The notes beneath the pieces are model-generated. The model did not search any database. It saw only the letters and a list, made by a program, of their open reading frames with translations, and was not told the origin of the DNA. A stretch of 37,612 nucleotides of DNA. Source: Verrucomicrobiota bacterium. GTDB lineage: Bacteria; Verrucomicrobiota; Verrucomicrobiia; Chthoniobacterales; Chthoniobacteraceae. The first letter of the stretch is position 1. Every line of letters starts with the position of its first letter. The translations under genes were made by a program, and so were the position numbers. Positions 7,182-19,441 of this stretch are shown here, piece by piece. The stretch lies in contig QQND01000025.1 in the NCBI GenBank assembly GCA_003402745.1, positions 1 through 37,612 of the forward strand, written 5' to 3'.

Positions 7182-8759
7182 TTATTGCTTCGCCGTGGGG
7201 CCATTCGGACCTTCGCCCGGCTGCCATTTTAGGACGCCGCCGTCCACGCCGTCCTTGGGGATTTCCTCGGCGAATTGGTCGTCATCTTTCAATTCGGTAC
7301 GCAGACGCGCAAGCTCCGCTTTGAGTGTCATAACAAGACTGGCAGCTTCGGGAGCGTCGTAGATGTTTTTCTGCTCGGCGGGATCTTGTGAGAGATCAAA
7401 CAGTTCCCAGGCGTTTTTTTTCCAGTAGTGGATCAGTTTGTGGGTCTGCGTCCTCACACCGTAGTGGGCTCGCGTGTTGTGATGCCCGGGATCGTGGTAG
7501 TAACGATAGTACATCGAGGAACGCCAATCCTTGGGAGCTTCACCTTTGAGAAGCGGAATCAACGAGTGCCCCTGCATGTCTTTTGGAATCGGGAGTCCGG
7601 CGATATCGAGAAAGGTTGGGGCGTAGTCAGCATTGATTGCAAAAAGACTGGTCGTGGAACCGGCCTGGATCACTCCCGGCCAAGACACGAGGAGGGGGAT
7701 ACGCAGGGAAGGTTCGTACATGAACCGCTTGTCGTACATTCCATTGTCGCCAAGAAAAAAACCGTTGTCCGTCGTATAAATCACCACCGTGTTTTTGGAG
7801 AGGCCTTCCTCCTCTAACCAGGCGCGGAGGCGTCCGACTTGGTCGTCAACGCCTTGCACGCAGGCCAGATAGTCCCTCATGTATTTCTGGTACTTCCACG
7901 CGAAGAGTTCTTCTCCGGAGAGAGTTTTTTTTACGCCGTTTTCTTCAATGTCCACAGTTTCCGGTTTGACGGCCAGCCACTGGTTCTTCGCCTGCTGCGT
8001 CAGGTTTTCGGGGGGAGTAAGCTTAAGATCCTTGCGAGTGAGATCGCGCCGGACTGTTTGAGCGTTTTCAGGGAGAGCCGCAGGCCGTGTGGCGTAGTCA
8101 TCGCGCAACGTTGCGGGCTCGGGAACTTTGATGTCCGCAAATTTGGCGGCGTTCACTGCGTCCGGTTGCCATTCCCGGTGTGGCGCCTTGTGGTGCAGCA
8201 TCATGAAAAACGGTTTGTTCTTTGGGCGGTTTTTGAGGGCCTCGATACCAATGTCGGTGAGTACTTCGGAGGCATGTCCTGGGTAGACGCGGGCACCGGT
8301 CGCATTGTAGAGAATCGGATCAGAATAGCGGCCCTGTCCTGGGAGGATATTCCAGTAGTCGAAGCCTGTTGGAGCAGAACCAAGGTGCCACTTGCCGACC
8401 ATCATGGTGTGATATCCGCCCGCCTGAAGCAGTTTGGAAACCGTCTGCTGTGCGCCGTTGAAGGTGTTGAAAACGGGTGTTCCGTTGAGGTGGGAGTACT
8501 TCCCAGTGAGAAGAGTAGCACGGCTGGGAGTGCAGATCGAATTGCAAACAAATGCGCGGTCAAACCGGATCCCGTCGGATGCGATTTTATCAAGATGTGG
8601 TGTGGTGTTGATTTTAGAGCCGTAACACGACAGCGCGTGCGCCGCGTGGTCATCTGTCATGATGAACAGAATATTGGGTCGCTCTGAGGCATTCACTGTG
8701 CCCAGCGAAATCAAGGACAGGGAGGTCAGCAGCATCCAGGAAAGAGAGAACCATTTCAT
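7182..8759 (-). CDS. Secreted sulfatase (arylsulfatase family)
   Basis: This is a type I sulfatase that would hydrolyse sulfate esters, probably on polysaccharides, outside the cytoplasm. The 525-residue product starts with a signal peptide ending near residue 25. ERPNILFIMTDDHAAH follows, with metal-binding D36 and D37. CTPSRATLLTGK starts at C76, the cysteine that is converted to formylglycine. GKWHLG and YTTDNGFFLGDNG hold further active-site residues. The C-terminal WELFDLSQDPAEQKN is the usual end of this group. The length is normal. No sulfatase-maturating enzyme is encoded nearby. It stands alone, divergent from trpD, and the natural substrate cannot be told from sequence. Confidence 0.95.
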   Translation of the reverse strand: MKWFSLSWMLLTSLSLISLGTVNASERPNILFIMTDDHAAHALSCYGSKINTTPHLDKIASDGIRFDRAFVCNSICTPSRATLLTGKYSHLNGTPVFNTFNGAQQTVSKLLQAGGYHTMMVGKWHLGSAPTGFDYWNILPGQGRYSDPILYNATGARVYPGHASEVLTDIGIEALKNRPKNKPFFMMLHHKAPHREWQPDAVNAAKFADIKVPEPATLRDDYATRPAALPENAQTVRRDLTRKDLKLTPPENLTQQAKNQWLAVKPETVDIEENGVKKTLSGEELFAWKYQKYMRDYLACVQGVDDQVGRLRAWLEEEGLSKNTVVIYTTDNGFFLGDNGMYDKRFMYEPSLRIPLLVSWPGVIQAGSTTSLFAINADYAPTFLDIAGLPIPKDMQGHSLIPLLKGEAPKDWRSSMYYRYYHDPGHHNTRAHYGVRTQTHKLIHYWKKNAWELFDLSQDPAEQKNIYDAPEAASLVMTLKAELARLRTELKDDDQFAEEIPKDGVDGGVLKWQPGEGPNGPTAKQ

Positions 8760-8901
8760 ATAAAAGGGGGACTGAACAAAAACTGTGCGCGACCAAGAAT
8801 GAGATGTAAACTACGACGCCATAAAACTGTGGCCTGTGATCGGAGCGTATTGGACCGATTGGGAGCGGGCATTGCGGCGGTTAATTTTACAATTTTAATT
8901 C

Positions 8902-9927
8902 ATGCAGGCGCTTTTTGATCTTTTACATTCGCACGCTGAAATCGTTGCTGATGACGCGGCTGCGGCCGTGCATTGGCTGGCGGATGGCGCAGCAGATGCC
9001 GCTAAAAAAGAGCGGTTTTTGGAAACCCTCGGCACAAGGGGCGAAACGGCGGCAGAACTAGCAGCGTTCGCTCATGCGCTTATCGCGCTGGCTCTTGACC
9101 CAGCAATTGATGGGGCGCTGCTCAACGGCCCCATGCTGGATGTGTGCGGCACCGGGGGAGACCGGCTTGAACTCTTCAATATCTCCACCGCTTCGATGTT
9201 TGTTTTAGCGGCAGGCGGAGCCGTGGTGGTGAAGCATGGCAACCGTGCGGTAACTTCGCAGTGCGGTGGCGCCGACGTTCTCGAAGCGCTGGGCGTGCCC
9301 ATAGAATTATCGCCCCGGGACCTTCAGGAAGTGGTGTGCCGTCATGGGTTGGGATTCATTTATGCACCGGCTTATCACCCGGCTTTCGCTGTCATTGGGC
9401 CGGTACGGCGCGCCTTAGCGAAACGCGGTATTCCAACGATCTTCAACCTGCTGGGCCCCTTGTTGAATCCGGCCCGCCCTGGGCACCAGCTTGTGGGAGT
9501 CTATGCGCCTGAATTGCTTCCAAAATACGCGGGCGCGTTGTTGAAACTGGGACGAAAGAGCGCGTGGGTCGTCCACGGTTCAGGCGCGGATGAACTGACG
9601 ACGGCAGGGCAGGGGGTTGGATTTGCCGTGAACCGGGATGAAGTGCGGGAATTCACGGTGAACCCGTCTGAACTCGGCCTCGCATACGCGCCGGTTGAGT
9701 CTCTGCGGGGAGGAGACAAAAAAACCAACGCGCACATGCTCGAGTCTGTTCTGAACGGCACCCTCAACGGCCCGTGTTTGGATGCTGTTTTGCTGAACAG
9801 CGCCGCGGGTTTTGTCGTCGCGGGACTCGCTCCTGATTTAGCTACCGGCCTTGAAATTGGCCGTGAGGCGGTGGCAGGTGGCGCTGCCTTGGCAAAGCTC
9901 AACGCACTCCGCACCGCGCCGCGGTGA
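8902..9927 (+). CDS. trpD: Anthranilate phosphoribosyltransferase
   Basis: The enzyme transfers the phosphoribosyl group from PRPP to anthranilate in tryptophan synthesis. The 341-residue product has the PRPP loop VCGTGGDRLELFNISTASM (GTGGD at 83-87) and KHGNR at 111-115. It also has YAPAYHPAFAVIGPVRRAL and PTIFNLLGPLLNPARP. Residues 118-125 read TSQCGGAD where many TrpD proteins have SSKSGSAD, a variation next to the active site. The gene is not in a trp operon. It starts 142 bp from the divergent sulfatase gene and ends 17 bp before the stop of the convergent sdhB. It lacks a Shine-Dalgarno sequence, and the region before the ATG is AT-rich. Confidence 0.93.
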   Translation: MQALFDLLHSHAEIVADDAAAAVHWLADGAADAAKKERFLETLGTRGETAAELAAFAHALIALALDPAIDGALLNGPMLDVCGTGGDRLELFNISTASMFVLAAGGAVVVKHGNRAVTSQCGGADVLEALGVPIELSPRDLQEVVCRHGLGFIYAPAYHPAFAVIGPVRRALAKRGIPTIFNLLGPLLNPARPGHQLVGVYAPELLPKYAGALLKLGRKSAWVVHGSGADELTTAGQGVGFAVNRDEVREFTVNPSELGLAYAPVESLRGGDKKTNAHMLESVLNGTLNGPCLDAVLLNSAAGFVVAGLAPDLATGLEIGREAVAGGAALAKLNALRTAPR

Positions 9928-9944
9928 TTGAAGGTCGCAGAGAG

Positions 9945-10691
9945 TTATAGGTTGTCCTTGAGGAGGGCTACGGAGTAGTCACGGTTCATTTGGCCGATGA
10001 CCGCCACGGGAATTTCGGCAGGACAAACAGCCTCGCACTCCAAGTAGTTGGAACAGTTTCCGAAGCCTTCCTCGTCCATCTTTTTGACCATGGCGAGGAC
10101 GCGGCGTTCCCGTTCAGGCTGACCCTGCGGAAGGGAACCTAGGTGCGTGACTTTGGCTCCCACGAAGAGCATAGCGCTTGCGTTGGGACAGGCTGCGGCG
10201 CAGGCGCCGCAACCGATGCAGGCGGCCGCTTCCATGGCGCGGTCTGCCTCCGTTTTTGGGATGAGGATGGAGTTGCCGTCCTGGGCCGCGCCAACGCGGG
10301 CGGAAATAAATCCACCGGCTTGCTGGATCCTGTCGAAGGCGCTGCGGTTTACTGTTAAATCACGCAACGGAGGGAAGGCACTGGCGCGGAACGGTTCGAT
10401 ATAAATGGTCGCCCCGTCTTTGAATTTGCGCATGTACAACTGGCACGTTGTCGTCTCGCTTGGACCATGTGGGATACCATTGATGGTCAACGAACACATG
10501 CCGCAGATGCCCTCGCGGCAGTCGTGGTCGAAAGCAATGGGTTCGTCCCCACGGGACAAGAGATCTTCGTTGACGAGATCGAGCATTTCCAGAAACGAAC
10601 AATCCTCAGGAATGTTCCTCGCCTCGTAATCCACCAGGTGGCCTTTAGTTTCAGCGTTTTTCTGACGCCAGACTTTGAGATGCAGGTTCAT
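9945..10691 (-). CDS. sdhB: Succinate dehydrogenase iron-sulfur subunit
   Basis: This subunit passes electrons from the flavoprotein to the membrane anchor. In 248 residues it carries the plant-type [2Fe-2S] motif at C58, C63, C66 and C83 (CREGICGMC). The [4Fe-4S] motif [12 protein letters not shown] follows, and the last cluster segment is [17 protein letters not shown]. The pattern is closest to type B enzymes of Bacteroidetes and Epsilonproteobacteria. Its ATG overlaps the sdhA stop by 4 bp (ATGA), with a GGAG 8 nt upstream, so it is translationally coupled. It is last in the sdhC-sdhA-sdhB operon. Confidence 0.96.
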   Translation of the reverse strand: MNLHLKVWRQKNAETKGHLVDYEARNIPEDCSFLEMLDLVNEDLLSRGDEPIAFDHDCREGICGMCSLTINGIPHGPSETTTCQLYMRKFKDGATIYIEPFRASAFPPLRDLTVNRSAFDRIQQAGGFISARVGAAQDGNSILIPKTEADRAMEAAACIGCGACAAACPNASAMLFVGAKVTHLGSLPQGQPERERRVLAMVKKMDEEGFGNCSNYLECEAVCPAEIPVAVIGQMNRDYSVALLKDNL

Positions 10692-12607
10692 TTGTAGCTC
10701 CGTGTCGCGAGTTTGACGGTTTCGTAAACTAAGGGCTCTACATTGCGGATGGGGGGTGTTTTTTCACCCTGATATTCCCACGCCGCAACGTGTGCGAAGT
10801 GTTCGTCGTCCCGTTGCGCCTCCCCCTCGGGAGTCTGATACTCCTCGCGGAAGTGCCCGCCGCAGGATTCGTTGCGCTTGAGCGCATCCAGGCACATGAG
10901 TTCGCCGAACTCTAGAAAGTCAGCCACTCGTCCAGCCCGTTCCAAGGATTGGTTGAGAGATTCGTTGTTTCCGGGAACGTTTGCGTTTTCCCAAAATTCC
11001 TGACGCAATGCTGGGATTCTGTTGAGGGCGCGGGTGAGGCTTTTTTCAGACCTTGCCATCCCGCAATAGTCCCACATGAGAAGACCTAGCTCGCGATGGA
11101 AGGATTCTACCGAGCGCTTGCCCTTGATGGAAAGGAACCGGTTGATTTGGGCGCGCACATCGGCTTCGGTTTGCTTGAACGCGGGATGATCTGTGGTTGG
11201 GCGTTTGCCGCCTTCCGGCGCGAGGTAGTTCCCTATGGTGTAGGGAATCACAAAGTAGCCGTCGGCAAGACCTTGCATTAGAGCACTCGCACCTAGGCGG
11301 TTGGCGCCGTGGTCGGAGAAATTGGCCTCACCCAAAACAAACAGGCCGGGAAGGTTGGACATCAAATTGTAGTCCACCCACAGTCCGCCCATCGTGTAGT
11401 GCACCGCGGGAAAGATCCGCATGGGCATTTGATAGGCGTTTTCCCCCGTGATTTGGTGGTACATCTCAAAGAGATTGCCGTAGCGCTCGCGAATCTTGGG
11501 TTCGCCAAGTCTCTTGATGGAGTCCGCAAAGTCGAGGTAAACACCCAGCCCGCCCGGGCCCACGCCACGGCCTTCATCGCACACTTCCTTCGCTGATCGT
11601 GAGGAAATGTCGCGGGGTGCCAAGTTGCCGAAACTGGGATACTTGCGCTCTAAATAATAATCGCGCTCCGCGTCGGGAATCTGGCTTGCCGGCCGCGTGT
11701 CCCCTTTTTTCTTTGGGACCCAAACACGCCCGTCATTACGGAGGGACTCGCTCATGAGCGTGAGCTTCGCCTGCTGTTCGCCTGCTACTGGAATACACGT
11801 GGGATGGATCTGCGTGTAGCAAGGATTGGCGAAGGCCGCTCCACGCTTGTAGGCACGATAGGTGGCGGTGACGTTGCTGCCTTTGGCGTTGGTAGAAAGA
11901 TAAAAAACGTTTCCATATCCCCCAGTAGCCATGACGACGCAATCGGCGGCCCAGCTTTTAATTTCACCGGTCACCATGTTTCGGGTGACGATGCCTTTGG
12001 CATGTCCATCCACCAGAACGAGATCCAGCATCTCGATGCGCGAATGCATTTCGACGGTGCCAGCTGCGATCTGCCGGTTCAAGGCGGAGTAGGCTCCCAG
12101 CAACAGTTGCTGGCCCGTCTGGCCGCGTGCGTAAAAGGTGCGCGAAACTTGGGCGCCGCCGAAGGAACGGTTGTCTAGCAGACCTCCATATTCGCGAGCG
12201 AAGGGAACGCCAAGGGCAACACAGTGGTCGATAATGGAAACACTGACTTCCGCGAGACGGTGAACATTGGCTTCCCGCGCTCGGAAATCGCCCCCCTTGA
12301 TAGTGTCGTAGAAAAGACGGTGTACCGAGTCGCCGTCATTTTGGTAGTTTTTTGCAGCATTGATACCACCTTGAGCTGCAATTGAATGCGCCCGGCGGGG
12401 TGAATCTTGAAAGCAAAATGCCGTGACTTTGTAGCCGAGTTCTCCAAGCGTTGCAGCCGCAGATGCGCCTGCAAGGCCAGTGCCGACGACAATCACCTCA
12501 AACTTCCGTTTGTTTGCCGGGCTAATCAGCTTGGACTCAAATTTGTGACGCTCCCATTTTTGCTCAAGCGGGCCGGAGGGAATCTTGGGATCAAGGTTGA
12601 GGCTCAT
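10688..12607 (-). CDS. sdhA: Succinate dehydrogenase flavoprotein subunit
   Basis: The 639-residue catalytic subunit oxidises succinate to fumarate using covalent FAD. The dinucleotide fold [14 protein letters not shown] begins at residue 42. [14 protein letters not shown] contains H74, the likely covalent FAD ligand. The substrate region includes [14 protein letters not shown], and [20 protein letters not shown] is the conserved C-terminal FAD contact. The closely spaced [20 protein letters not shown] block is typical of type B enzymes. It lies between sdhC, 40 bp upstream, and the overlapping sdhB. Confidence 0.97.
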   Translation of the reverse strand: MSLNLDPKIPSGPLEQKWERHKFESKLISPANKRKFEVIVVGTGLAGASAAATLGELGYKVTAFCFQDSPRRAHSIAAQGGINAAKNYQNDGDSVHRLFYDTIKGGDFRAREANVHRLAEVSVSIIDHCVALGVPFAREYGGLLDNRSFGGAQVSRTFYARGQTGQQLLLGAYSALNRQIAAGTVEMHSRIEMLDLVLVDGHAKGIVTRNMVTGEIKSWAADCVVMATGGYGNVFYLSTNAKGSNVTATYRAYKRGAAFANPCYTQIHPTCIPVAGEQQAKLTLMSESLRNDGRVWVPKKKGDTRPASQIPDAERDYYLERKYPSFGNLAPRDISSRSAKEVCDEGRGVGPGGLGVYLDFADSIKRLGEPKIRERYGNLFEMYHQITGENAYQMPMRIFPAVHYTMGGLWVDYNLMSNLPGLFVLGEANFSDHGANRLGASALMQGLADGYFVIPYTIGNYLAPEGGKRPTTDHPAFKQTEADVRAQINRFLSIKGKRSVESFHRELGLLMWDYCGMARSEKSLTRALNRIPALRQEFWENANVPGNNESLNQSLERAGRVADFLEFGELMCLDALKRNESCGGHFREEYQTPEGEAQRDDEHFAHVAAWEYQGEKTPPIRNVEPLVYETVKLATRSYK

Positions 12608-12647
12608 AGAGTCGCTGTTAAGGTAGCGTGTTGAGGCGAAGGGTGTG

Positions 12648-13334
12648 CTACTTCAGGAAACCGAGGAGAACGGCTGCCGGAATCGAGGCATATCCAATGA
12701 AAATGAGGAGAGAAAGGAATCTGCCCGCCTTCGGCATCCACAAAGCGCTGCGCTTGGATTCTAGCCCAAAGGTTTGGAAGACCGAGGATATGCCGTGGCT
12801 CAGATGGAGCGCAAGAAGCGCTACGCTTAGGATATAAAAGCCGGAGAGGAGCGGGTTTTGGAAACCAAGGAGCACCATCCGATATACATCAAATACGCTT
12901 TCCAGCTGGCCTCCTTCGGCAACCGTCCTGAACCGAGGGTCTGTCACGCGGAGCGTGTAATGAAGGAGGTGGAAAACAATGAAGGAAAGAACGGTAAGTC
13001 CGCTCAGAGCCATGGTGCGTGTAGAAATCTTCGCCTGCACATGCCGGTTCAGAACATAGGCTTGTGGCCTCGCCGCCCGATTCATCCTGACGAGGGTGAG
13101 GGTTGCGATGATGTGCCCAAGGAAGCAGGCGATTAGTCCAAGTCTTGCCACCCAGAGGGGCTTTTCGTTGGCGTGCAGAAACTCCGCGTAAGCGTTTATT
13201 TTCGCGGCCCCAGCGAACATTTGAAGATTGCCCGCTAGGTGCGCCATCACGAAACCCAGGAGCGCGAGCCCGGTGAGAGCGACGAGCCACTTTTTCCCGA
13301 TGGAAGAGCTCCAGAACTTAAGCAAAAGGTTCAC
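12648..13334 (-). CDS. sdhC: Succinate dehydrogenase cytochrome b subunit (type B)
   Basis: This is a single membrane anchor of 228 residues with five hydrophobic helices, as in two-haem cytochrome b558 anchors. Candidate haem ligands sit in [35 protein letters not shown] and [16 protein letters not shown]. The last motif is strongly conserved in the type B family. There is no sdhD, which is normal for this type. Such enzymes usually work with menaquinone. The gene starts with GTG at 13334, with no ribosome binding site, and leads the sdhCAB operon, divergent from thiC. Confidence 0.94.
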   Translation of the reverse strand: MNLLLKFWSSSIGKKWLVALTGLALLGFVMAHLAGNLQMFAGAAKINAYAEFLHANEKPLWVARLGLIACFLGHIIATLTLVRMNRAARPQAYVLNRHVQAKISTRTMALSGLTVLSFIVFHLLHYTLRVTDPRFRTVAEGGQLESVFDVYRMVLLGFQNPLLSGFYILSVALLALHLSHGISSVFQTFGLESKRSALWMPKAGRFLSLLIFIGYASIPAAVLLGFLK

Positions 13335-13547
13335 AGAATTTGGCGGAGTTTGAGGAGTTGGTTTGGCTTGGGGAACGGATGCAAAATAACGAGGATCAAT
13401 GCCATCACTGATTCAAGAGATGTGCAAACATTTTGCTTATGTGGCGAAGGAAAGCTTGGCGTGCGTTTTGCGGATGGGGCATGGCGGGTCAATTTTGCCG
13501 ATATTAGCCATTGTTTTTGACGCCTGCGCCATTTGGCATAAGCCTAG

Positions 13548-15557
<2,010 letters not shown>

Positions 15558-15614
15558 TTGCTCAAATTCTGGCGGCGCCCTTGTTGGCAGCCGTTTTGTG
15601 AGGGTGTGAAAATT

Positions 15615-15651
15615 AAAACGGGGATGCAGCAAGTGCCGCATCCCCGTTTTT
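15615..15651. terminator. Bidirectional intrinsic terminator
   Basis: AAAACGGGGATGC (15615-15627) pairs perfectly with GCATCCCCGTTTT (15638-15650), a 13-bp stem with a 10-nt loop. T-runs are available on both strands. It lies 58 bp after the thiC stop and 47 bp after the stop of the convergent cytochrome gene. It can therefore end both transcripts. A second small GC hairpin (GCCCC/GGGGC) lies at about 15658-15675. Confidence 0.9.
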
Positions 15652-15697
15652 GATGGGCCCCTAAGCGGGGCTTCTTGAGAAGAGAGAAGTTCCAGGC

Positions 15698-18694
15698 CTA
15701 GTTTTGCGAAGTAAAGGCCTTGTTGTTTTTGTCGCCTCCGCTGAAGAGATAAGCGATTAAGTCCAGCAGTTCGTCTGGGTTGAGCATGTTGATCAAGCCG
15801 GGGGGCATGGGAGAAATTCCGTAGTCCTTGCGGGAAACGACGTCGCCGACTGGCACCTGAGCGGAAACGTCAGGAGCGAAGGGATTGGTCATCACCTGGA
15901 ACTTTCCATTTTGCTCACCGAGGATTCGGCCCGTGACGAGCGAACCATCACGTAAGGTGATTTCTTGGAAGGCGTACTGATCGCTGATCACCTTCGAAGG
16001 GTCCAGGATGCTTTCCGCCAGATCGCGCACGGAGTAACGGCTTGCGGAGCCGGTCAAATCGGGTCCGATGTTTCCTCCATCATTGGCAAAATGATGGCAG
16101 GTTGCGCACTGGGTTGTGGCGTACATTGCTTTGCCGTGTTCGAAGTTGCGGTTTTTGAGGCCGTCTTTGGCCAGCGCGACGACCTCGTCAATCGTGTAGA
16201 CGCGGCCAGGGCCTTTGGGCAGAACTAGGTTTGCCAAGGGTGCTGGAGCCGTCTTGGAGAGTTCCTCGAGCGTCGCCTTTTCCGCCGCATCGCCCACGGT
16301 GGAGAGCGCGTCGTTTTTCATATTGATCAGAAATTTGGCGAAGCTATTGCCTCCTTTCCACTGTGTGGATTTTGCGAACCACGAGAAAAACGTTTTTCGC
16401 AGATCAGGAGTCCATCCGGCGGTTGCGTTCCTAAGGGTGTAAGCGAGAGCAATCTGCCCCTTGTTTGGACGGCTGTTTCCTGCGGCTTTGAAGGCCGTGG
16501 CGTAGCTGCTGTTGCGGTCCAGCAAGGTGCCGTCGGTGTTTTCGTCGTAGTCGTCGCCCATAGTCTGCATGAGGGCAATGGCTTTGGAAGGCGCCTGCGG
16601 AGAGTCCAGGAAGACGAGGAGCTGGAGCAGCTCGTTGTTTTCAAAGATGTTAGGTTGCGGAAACAAAGGCTCGAGATGTTTCGCAACCTGCGCGCAGATT
16701 TCGGGGGCTGGCTTGCCCATGCGGGTGAAGGCCAGCTGCCAGGCGCGCAAAAGAGGAAGACGCAGAGTCCTGTCCACTTTCAGATATTCCAAACGCGAGA
16801 GCGCAGAAATGAGTTTGGGTTGCAGCGAAACATCGCCCACTCGGGCAAGCGCGATGAGTGCTTCGACTGCAGCCTGCGGATTCTTTTCAGAAAGAGCCTT
16901 CTCTGCCCAAATTGCGGAAGGCTGTTTTTCGACGGCAACGCGCGCCGCAAAACGGACGAACCGATCCGAGTGGCTGAGATGGGGCCAGGCTGTCGAGACG
17001 GACTCAGGTCCGGCTCCGTCGACGTGCAGCGTTTCGAGTTGGCGGCGCAGTATGGCGTCCTTTGGAAGTTTGTCGGGTTGGACTGCGCTGGTGGATTCAG
17101 CGCCCGTGTAGATGACTCTGTAGAGGGCGGACTGGTTGCGGCGGCCGCCCACGGCAAAGTAAAGGGCGCCGTCCTGCGGGCGGATGACAACGTCGGTTAC
17201 AGAAAGCGGTTTTCCGGAAACGAACTCCGTTTTTTCAGCCTTATAACCTGCTCCGTCGGGTTTGAGCATGATCGCGTACATGGTGCCGTAGGTCCAGTCG
17301 TTGGCGAAAAATGCGGTTTGATATTTCGCCGGAAACTTGGCGCCTGTCCCGAATGTCACTCCCGTCGGGCTTCCTGGGCCGATGTCCAAAGTCGCAGGCA
17401 GACTGTCAGCGTAATAGGCGGGCCACTTGCCGGCTCCGCTCCGCCAGCCAAACTCTCCGCCGCTTGGAGACTGGTTGATACGCGTGGGGCGGTACCAAGG
17501 TGTGCCGATATCCCATTCCATGTCGGCATCATAAGTGAAGATGTCGCCGTTGAGGTTGAATGCGAAATCAAACTCGTTTCTATATCCGTAACAAAACATT
17601 TCGAGGTCTTTGCCTTCGGGGTTCACGGACGCCACGTAGCCGCCGGGGGCAAGAATGCCTTTTGCATGTCCGTTGGCATCCCAGAGGCGGGGCAAAAGAT
17701 GGTCCTCGTTCCACGACTTTGCGCCACGGACGCGGTCGATATTTGCGGGTGGCTTGGTGTGGTTTCCGCAGTTAAAATAAATGCGCTTGCCGTCGGGTGA
17801 CAGGGCAAGACTGTGCGGGCCATGTTCGCCGGCACCCTCTAGGGGGAGGAGGTATTCGTTTTTATCGAAATTTCCGTTTTTCTGGGTATCTGTGAGGCGA
17901 TGAAGGCCTTTGTCCGGGCCTTCGTTGATCATCACGTACAAACTGTCGAATGCGTACAAAAGACCGTGAGCGCCCTTGATGCCAGTGTTGAGCGCCTCCA
18001 CCTGAGTTGCGGCCTCGGAATTTGCCGCCCCAAGTGGAGCGGGTGTGACACGGTAGAGATCTCCATATTGATCGCTGCAGATCAGGCGGCCTTTTGGATC
18101 GAGGGTCATGCTCACCCAGGAGCCCTGTTCCAATTTTGGGACGCGATAGAGCAACTCGACTTTGAAGTCTTTGGGAACCGTGATGTCGGCAGGAAGGGTG
18201 ACTGTTGGTGGGAACAGGCAAAGGACGTCGTTTGTTGCGGAGTAGGCGGCTCCGATGGCTGCGGCCGTGGGTTCGGCTGTTTTTTTTCCGGCGGCCGCAA
18301 ACGTCCAGCCTTCGCCGGTTTCGAGGACTTGTTTGGTGCCGTTTGCGAGTTCAACGACGATTTGGGCGACGATCTGCGGAGCGTTTTTGTTGTCGCTGGC
18401 GCTGATGGTGAGCGTGTTTTTTCCAGGCTTGAGTTTGGATTTCAGGTCAAACTTTCCCGGCAGGTCGCCGAGGAGTTCTCCATTGAGCGACACATTTCCC
18501 GAGCGACCCGAGGCTGCACGGAGCGTGGCGGATTTGACGTCGCCCGAGAGTTCGAAGTCTTTGGAAAACGTGCCGCTGTTGCGCTCTGTTCCCTTAGGGG
18601 CGGTGGCCCAGGTGAGTTCTGCTTTCAGCGTGGCTGGGCAGAGAAGCGCGAGAATTGAAACACTGAGAACTGGAAGCAGGGATTTGGTGTTCAT
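15698..18694 (-). CDS. Secreted propeller-HEAT-cytochrome c protein (PVC type)
   Basis: The product is 998 residues with a signal peptide from the ATG at 18694 (MNTKSLLPVLSV to about residue 25). An ATG nine codons upstream is possible but spoils the signal peptide. In order come a beta-sandwich domain (about 30-130), a six-bladed-propeller-like domain related to glucose/sorbosone dehydrogenases (about 175-545), a helical HEAT-like region (about 560-830), and a PVC-type cytochrome c domain. The haem motif CATCH is at 863-867 and a likely axial methionine is in SPMPPGL near 963. The propeller has HGPHSLALSPDGKRIYF and YGYRNEFDFAFN. It probably oxidises a sugar or similar compound and passes electrons to the haem in the periplasm; the substrate is unknown. 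It lies 48 bp after lutC on the same strand. Confidence 0.88.
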   Translation of the reverse strand: MNTKSLLPVLSVSILALLCPATLKAELTWATAPKGTERNSGTFSKDFELSGDVKSATLRAASGRSGNVSLNGELLGDLPGKFDLKSKLKPGKNTLTISASDNKNAPQIVAQIVVELANGTKQVLETGEGWTFAAAGKKTAEPTAAAIGAAYSATNDVLCLFPPTVTLPADITVPKDFKVELLYRVPKLEQGSWVSMTLDPKGRLICSDQYGDLYRVTPAPLGAANSEAATQVEALNTGIKGAHGLLYAFDSLYVMINEGPDKGLHRLTDTQKNGNFDKNEYLLPLEGAGEHGPHSLALSPDGKRIYFNCGNHTKPPANIDRVRGAKSWNEDHLLPRLWDANGHAKGILAPGGYVASVNPEGKDLEMFCYGYRNEFDFAFNLNGDIFTYDADMEWDIGTPWYRPTRINQSPSGGEFGWRSGAGKWPAYYADSLPATLDIGPGSPTGVTFGTGAKFPAKYQTAFFANDWTYGTMYAIMLKPDGAGYKAEKTEFVSGKPLSVTDVVIRPQDGALYFAVGGRRNQSALYRVIYTGAESTSAVQPDKLPKDAILRRQLETLHVDGAGPESVSTAWPHLSHSDRFVRFAARVAVEKQPSAIWAEKALSEKNPQAAVEALIALARVGDVSLQPKLISALSRLEYLKVDRTLRLPLLRAWQLAFTRMGKPAPEICAQVAKHLEPLFPQPNIFENNELLQLLVFLDSPQAPSKAIALMQTMGDDYDENTDGTLLDRNSSYATAFKAAGNSRPNKGQIALAYTLRNATAGWTPDLRKTFFSWFAKSTQWKGGNSFAKFLINMKNDALSTVGDAAEKATLEELSKTAPAPLANLVLPKGPGRVYTIDEVVALAKDGLKNRNFEHGKAMYATTQCATCHHFANDGGNIGPDLTGSASRYSVRDLAESILDPSKVISDQYAFQEITLRDGSLVTGRILGEQNGKFQVMTNPFAPDVSAQVPVGDVVSRKDYGISPMPPGLINMLNPDELLDLIAYLFSGGDKNNKAFTSQN

Positions 18695-18742
18695 GGGGAT
18701 CAGACTGATAAAGCTTTGCAAAATACGTTTCTTAGACGGGTT

Positions 18743-19441
18743 CTAGGGAAGAAGAAGGACGGTGAGCCGCTTCGGCCCGTGGGCGCCCAAGACGAGAATC
18801 CGTTCGATGTCACCGGTTCTGCTTGGGCCGGTGATGAAGGAAATCATGCTGGGGTATGCGTCCCGGTACTTTGAGGCGAGGGAGGCGTATGCTTCGGAGA
18901 GATCCGTCACGAGTTGGTTTTTGCGCGCGACTACAATGTGATGCGGAGGGAGAACACTCAGGACCCGCCCGCCGGCGCTTTTGCTGGTGACGCAGACTGA
19001 ACCGGTTTGGGCCACGAGCAGGTCGCATTCGGTAAGGCCTGCGTCACAGGCCTCTAATTGGTCTTTGTCGTATCCCTTGCTGAGAACCATGGGTGAGAGC
19101 TGCGCAGGGAACGCAGGGACGAGAGCACTGGTAAGCTCGCCTTCGTGGAGGGCGATGGTTTTCCAAGCTCCTTCTTCGGCGAGTTTTTTGATTGCAGCGG
19201 AAACTTCCGCCATGTCAGCACAGAGCTGCAGTTCGGTCCGCAGAGATTCGCTGAGCTTGGCAAAGAGAGCGTAGCGTTCTTCGATGCTTGCGCCAACGGG
19301 AGGTAGCCACTCCCTGAAATGAGCGGTAGTGGGTTCTCCGCCTGCAGAGCGTTCCGCGGGATGCTTTAGGGGCGCTTCCTCCCGGAGTGCCTCCCGCACA
19401 CGGCCAAGAATGGCTTCGCGGTCTCCTCGGTTTGGGCTCAC
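18743..19441 (-). CDS. lutC: Lactate utilization protein LutC
   Basis: The 232-residue product belongs to the LutC/YkgG (LUD domain) family, part of the LutABC complex that oxidises L-lactate to pyruvate. The LUD region is seen in LVAQTGSVCVTSKSAGGRVL, LPPHHIVVARKNQLV and FITGPSRTGDIERILVLGAH, and the last is a signature stretch. It starts with GTG and overlaps lutB by 4 bp (GTGA), with a strong GGAGG just upstream. It is the last gene of lutABC. Confidence 0.93.
   Translation of the reverse strand: MSPNRGDREAILGRVREALREEAPLKHPAERSAGGEPTTAHFREWLPPVGASIEERYALFAKLSESLRTELQLCADMAEVSAAIKKLAEEGAWKTIALHEGELTSALVPAFPAQLSPMVLSKGYDKDQLEACDAGLTECDLLVAQTGSVCVTSKSAGGRVLSVLPPHHIVVARKNQLVTDLSEAYASLASKYRDAYPSMISFITGPSRTGDIERILVLGAHGPKRLTVLLLP

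Noticed and set aside
7006..7227. Small minus-strand gene between nrdR and the sulfatase
   Set aside because: It overlaps the sulfatase end and the stem-loop and shows no protein-like features.
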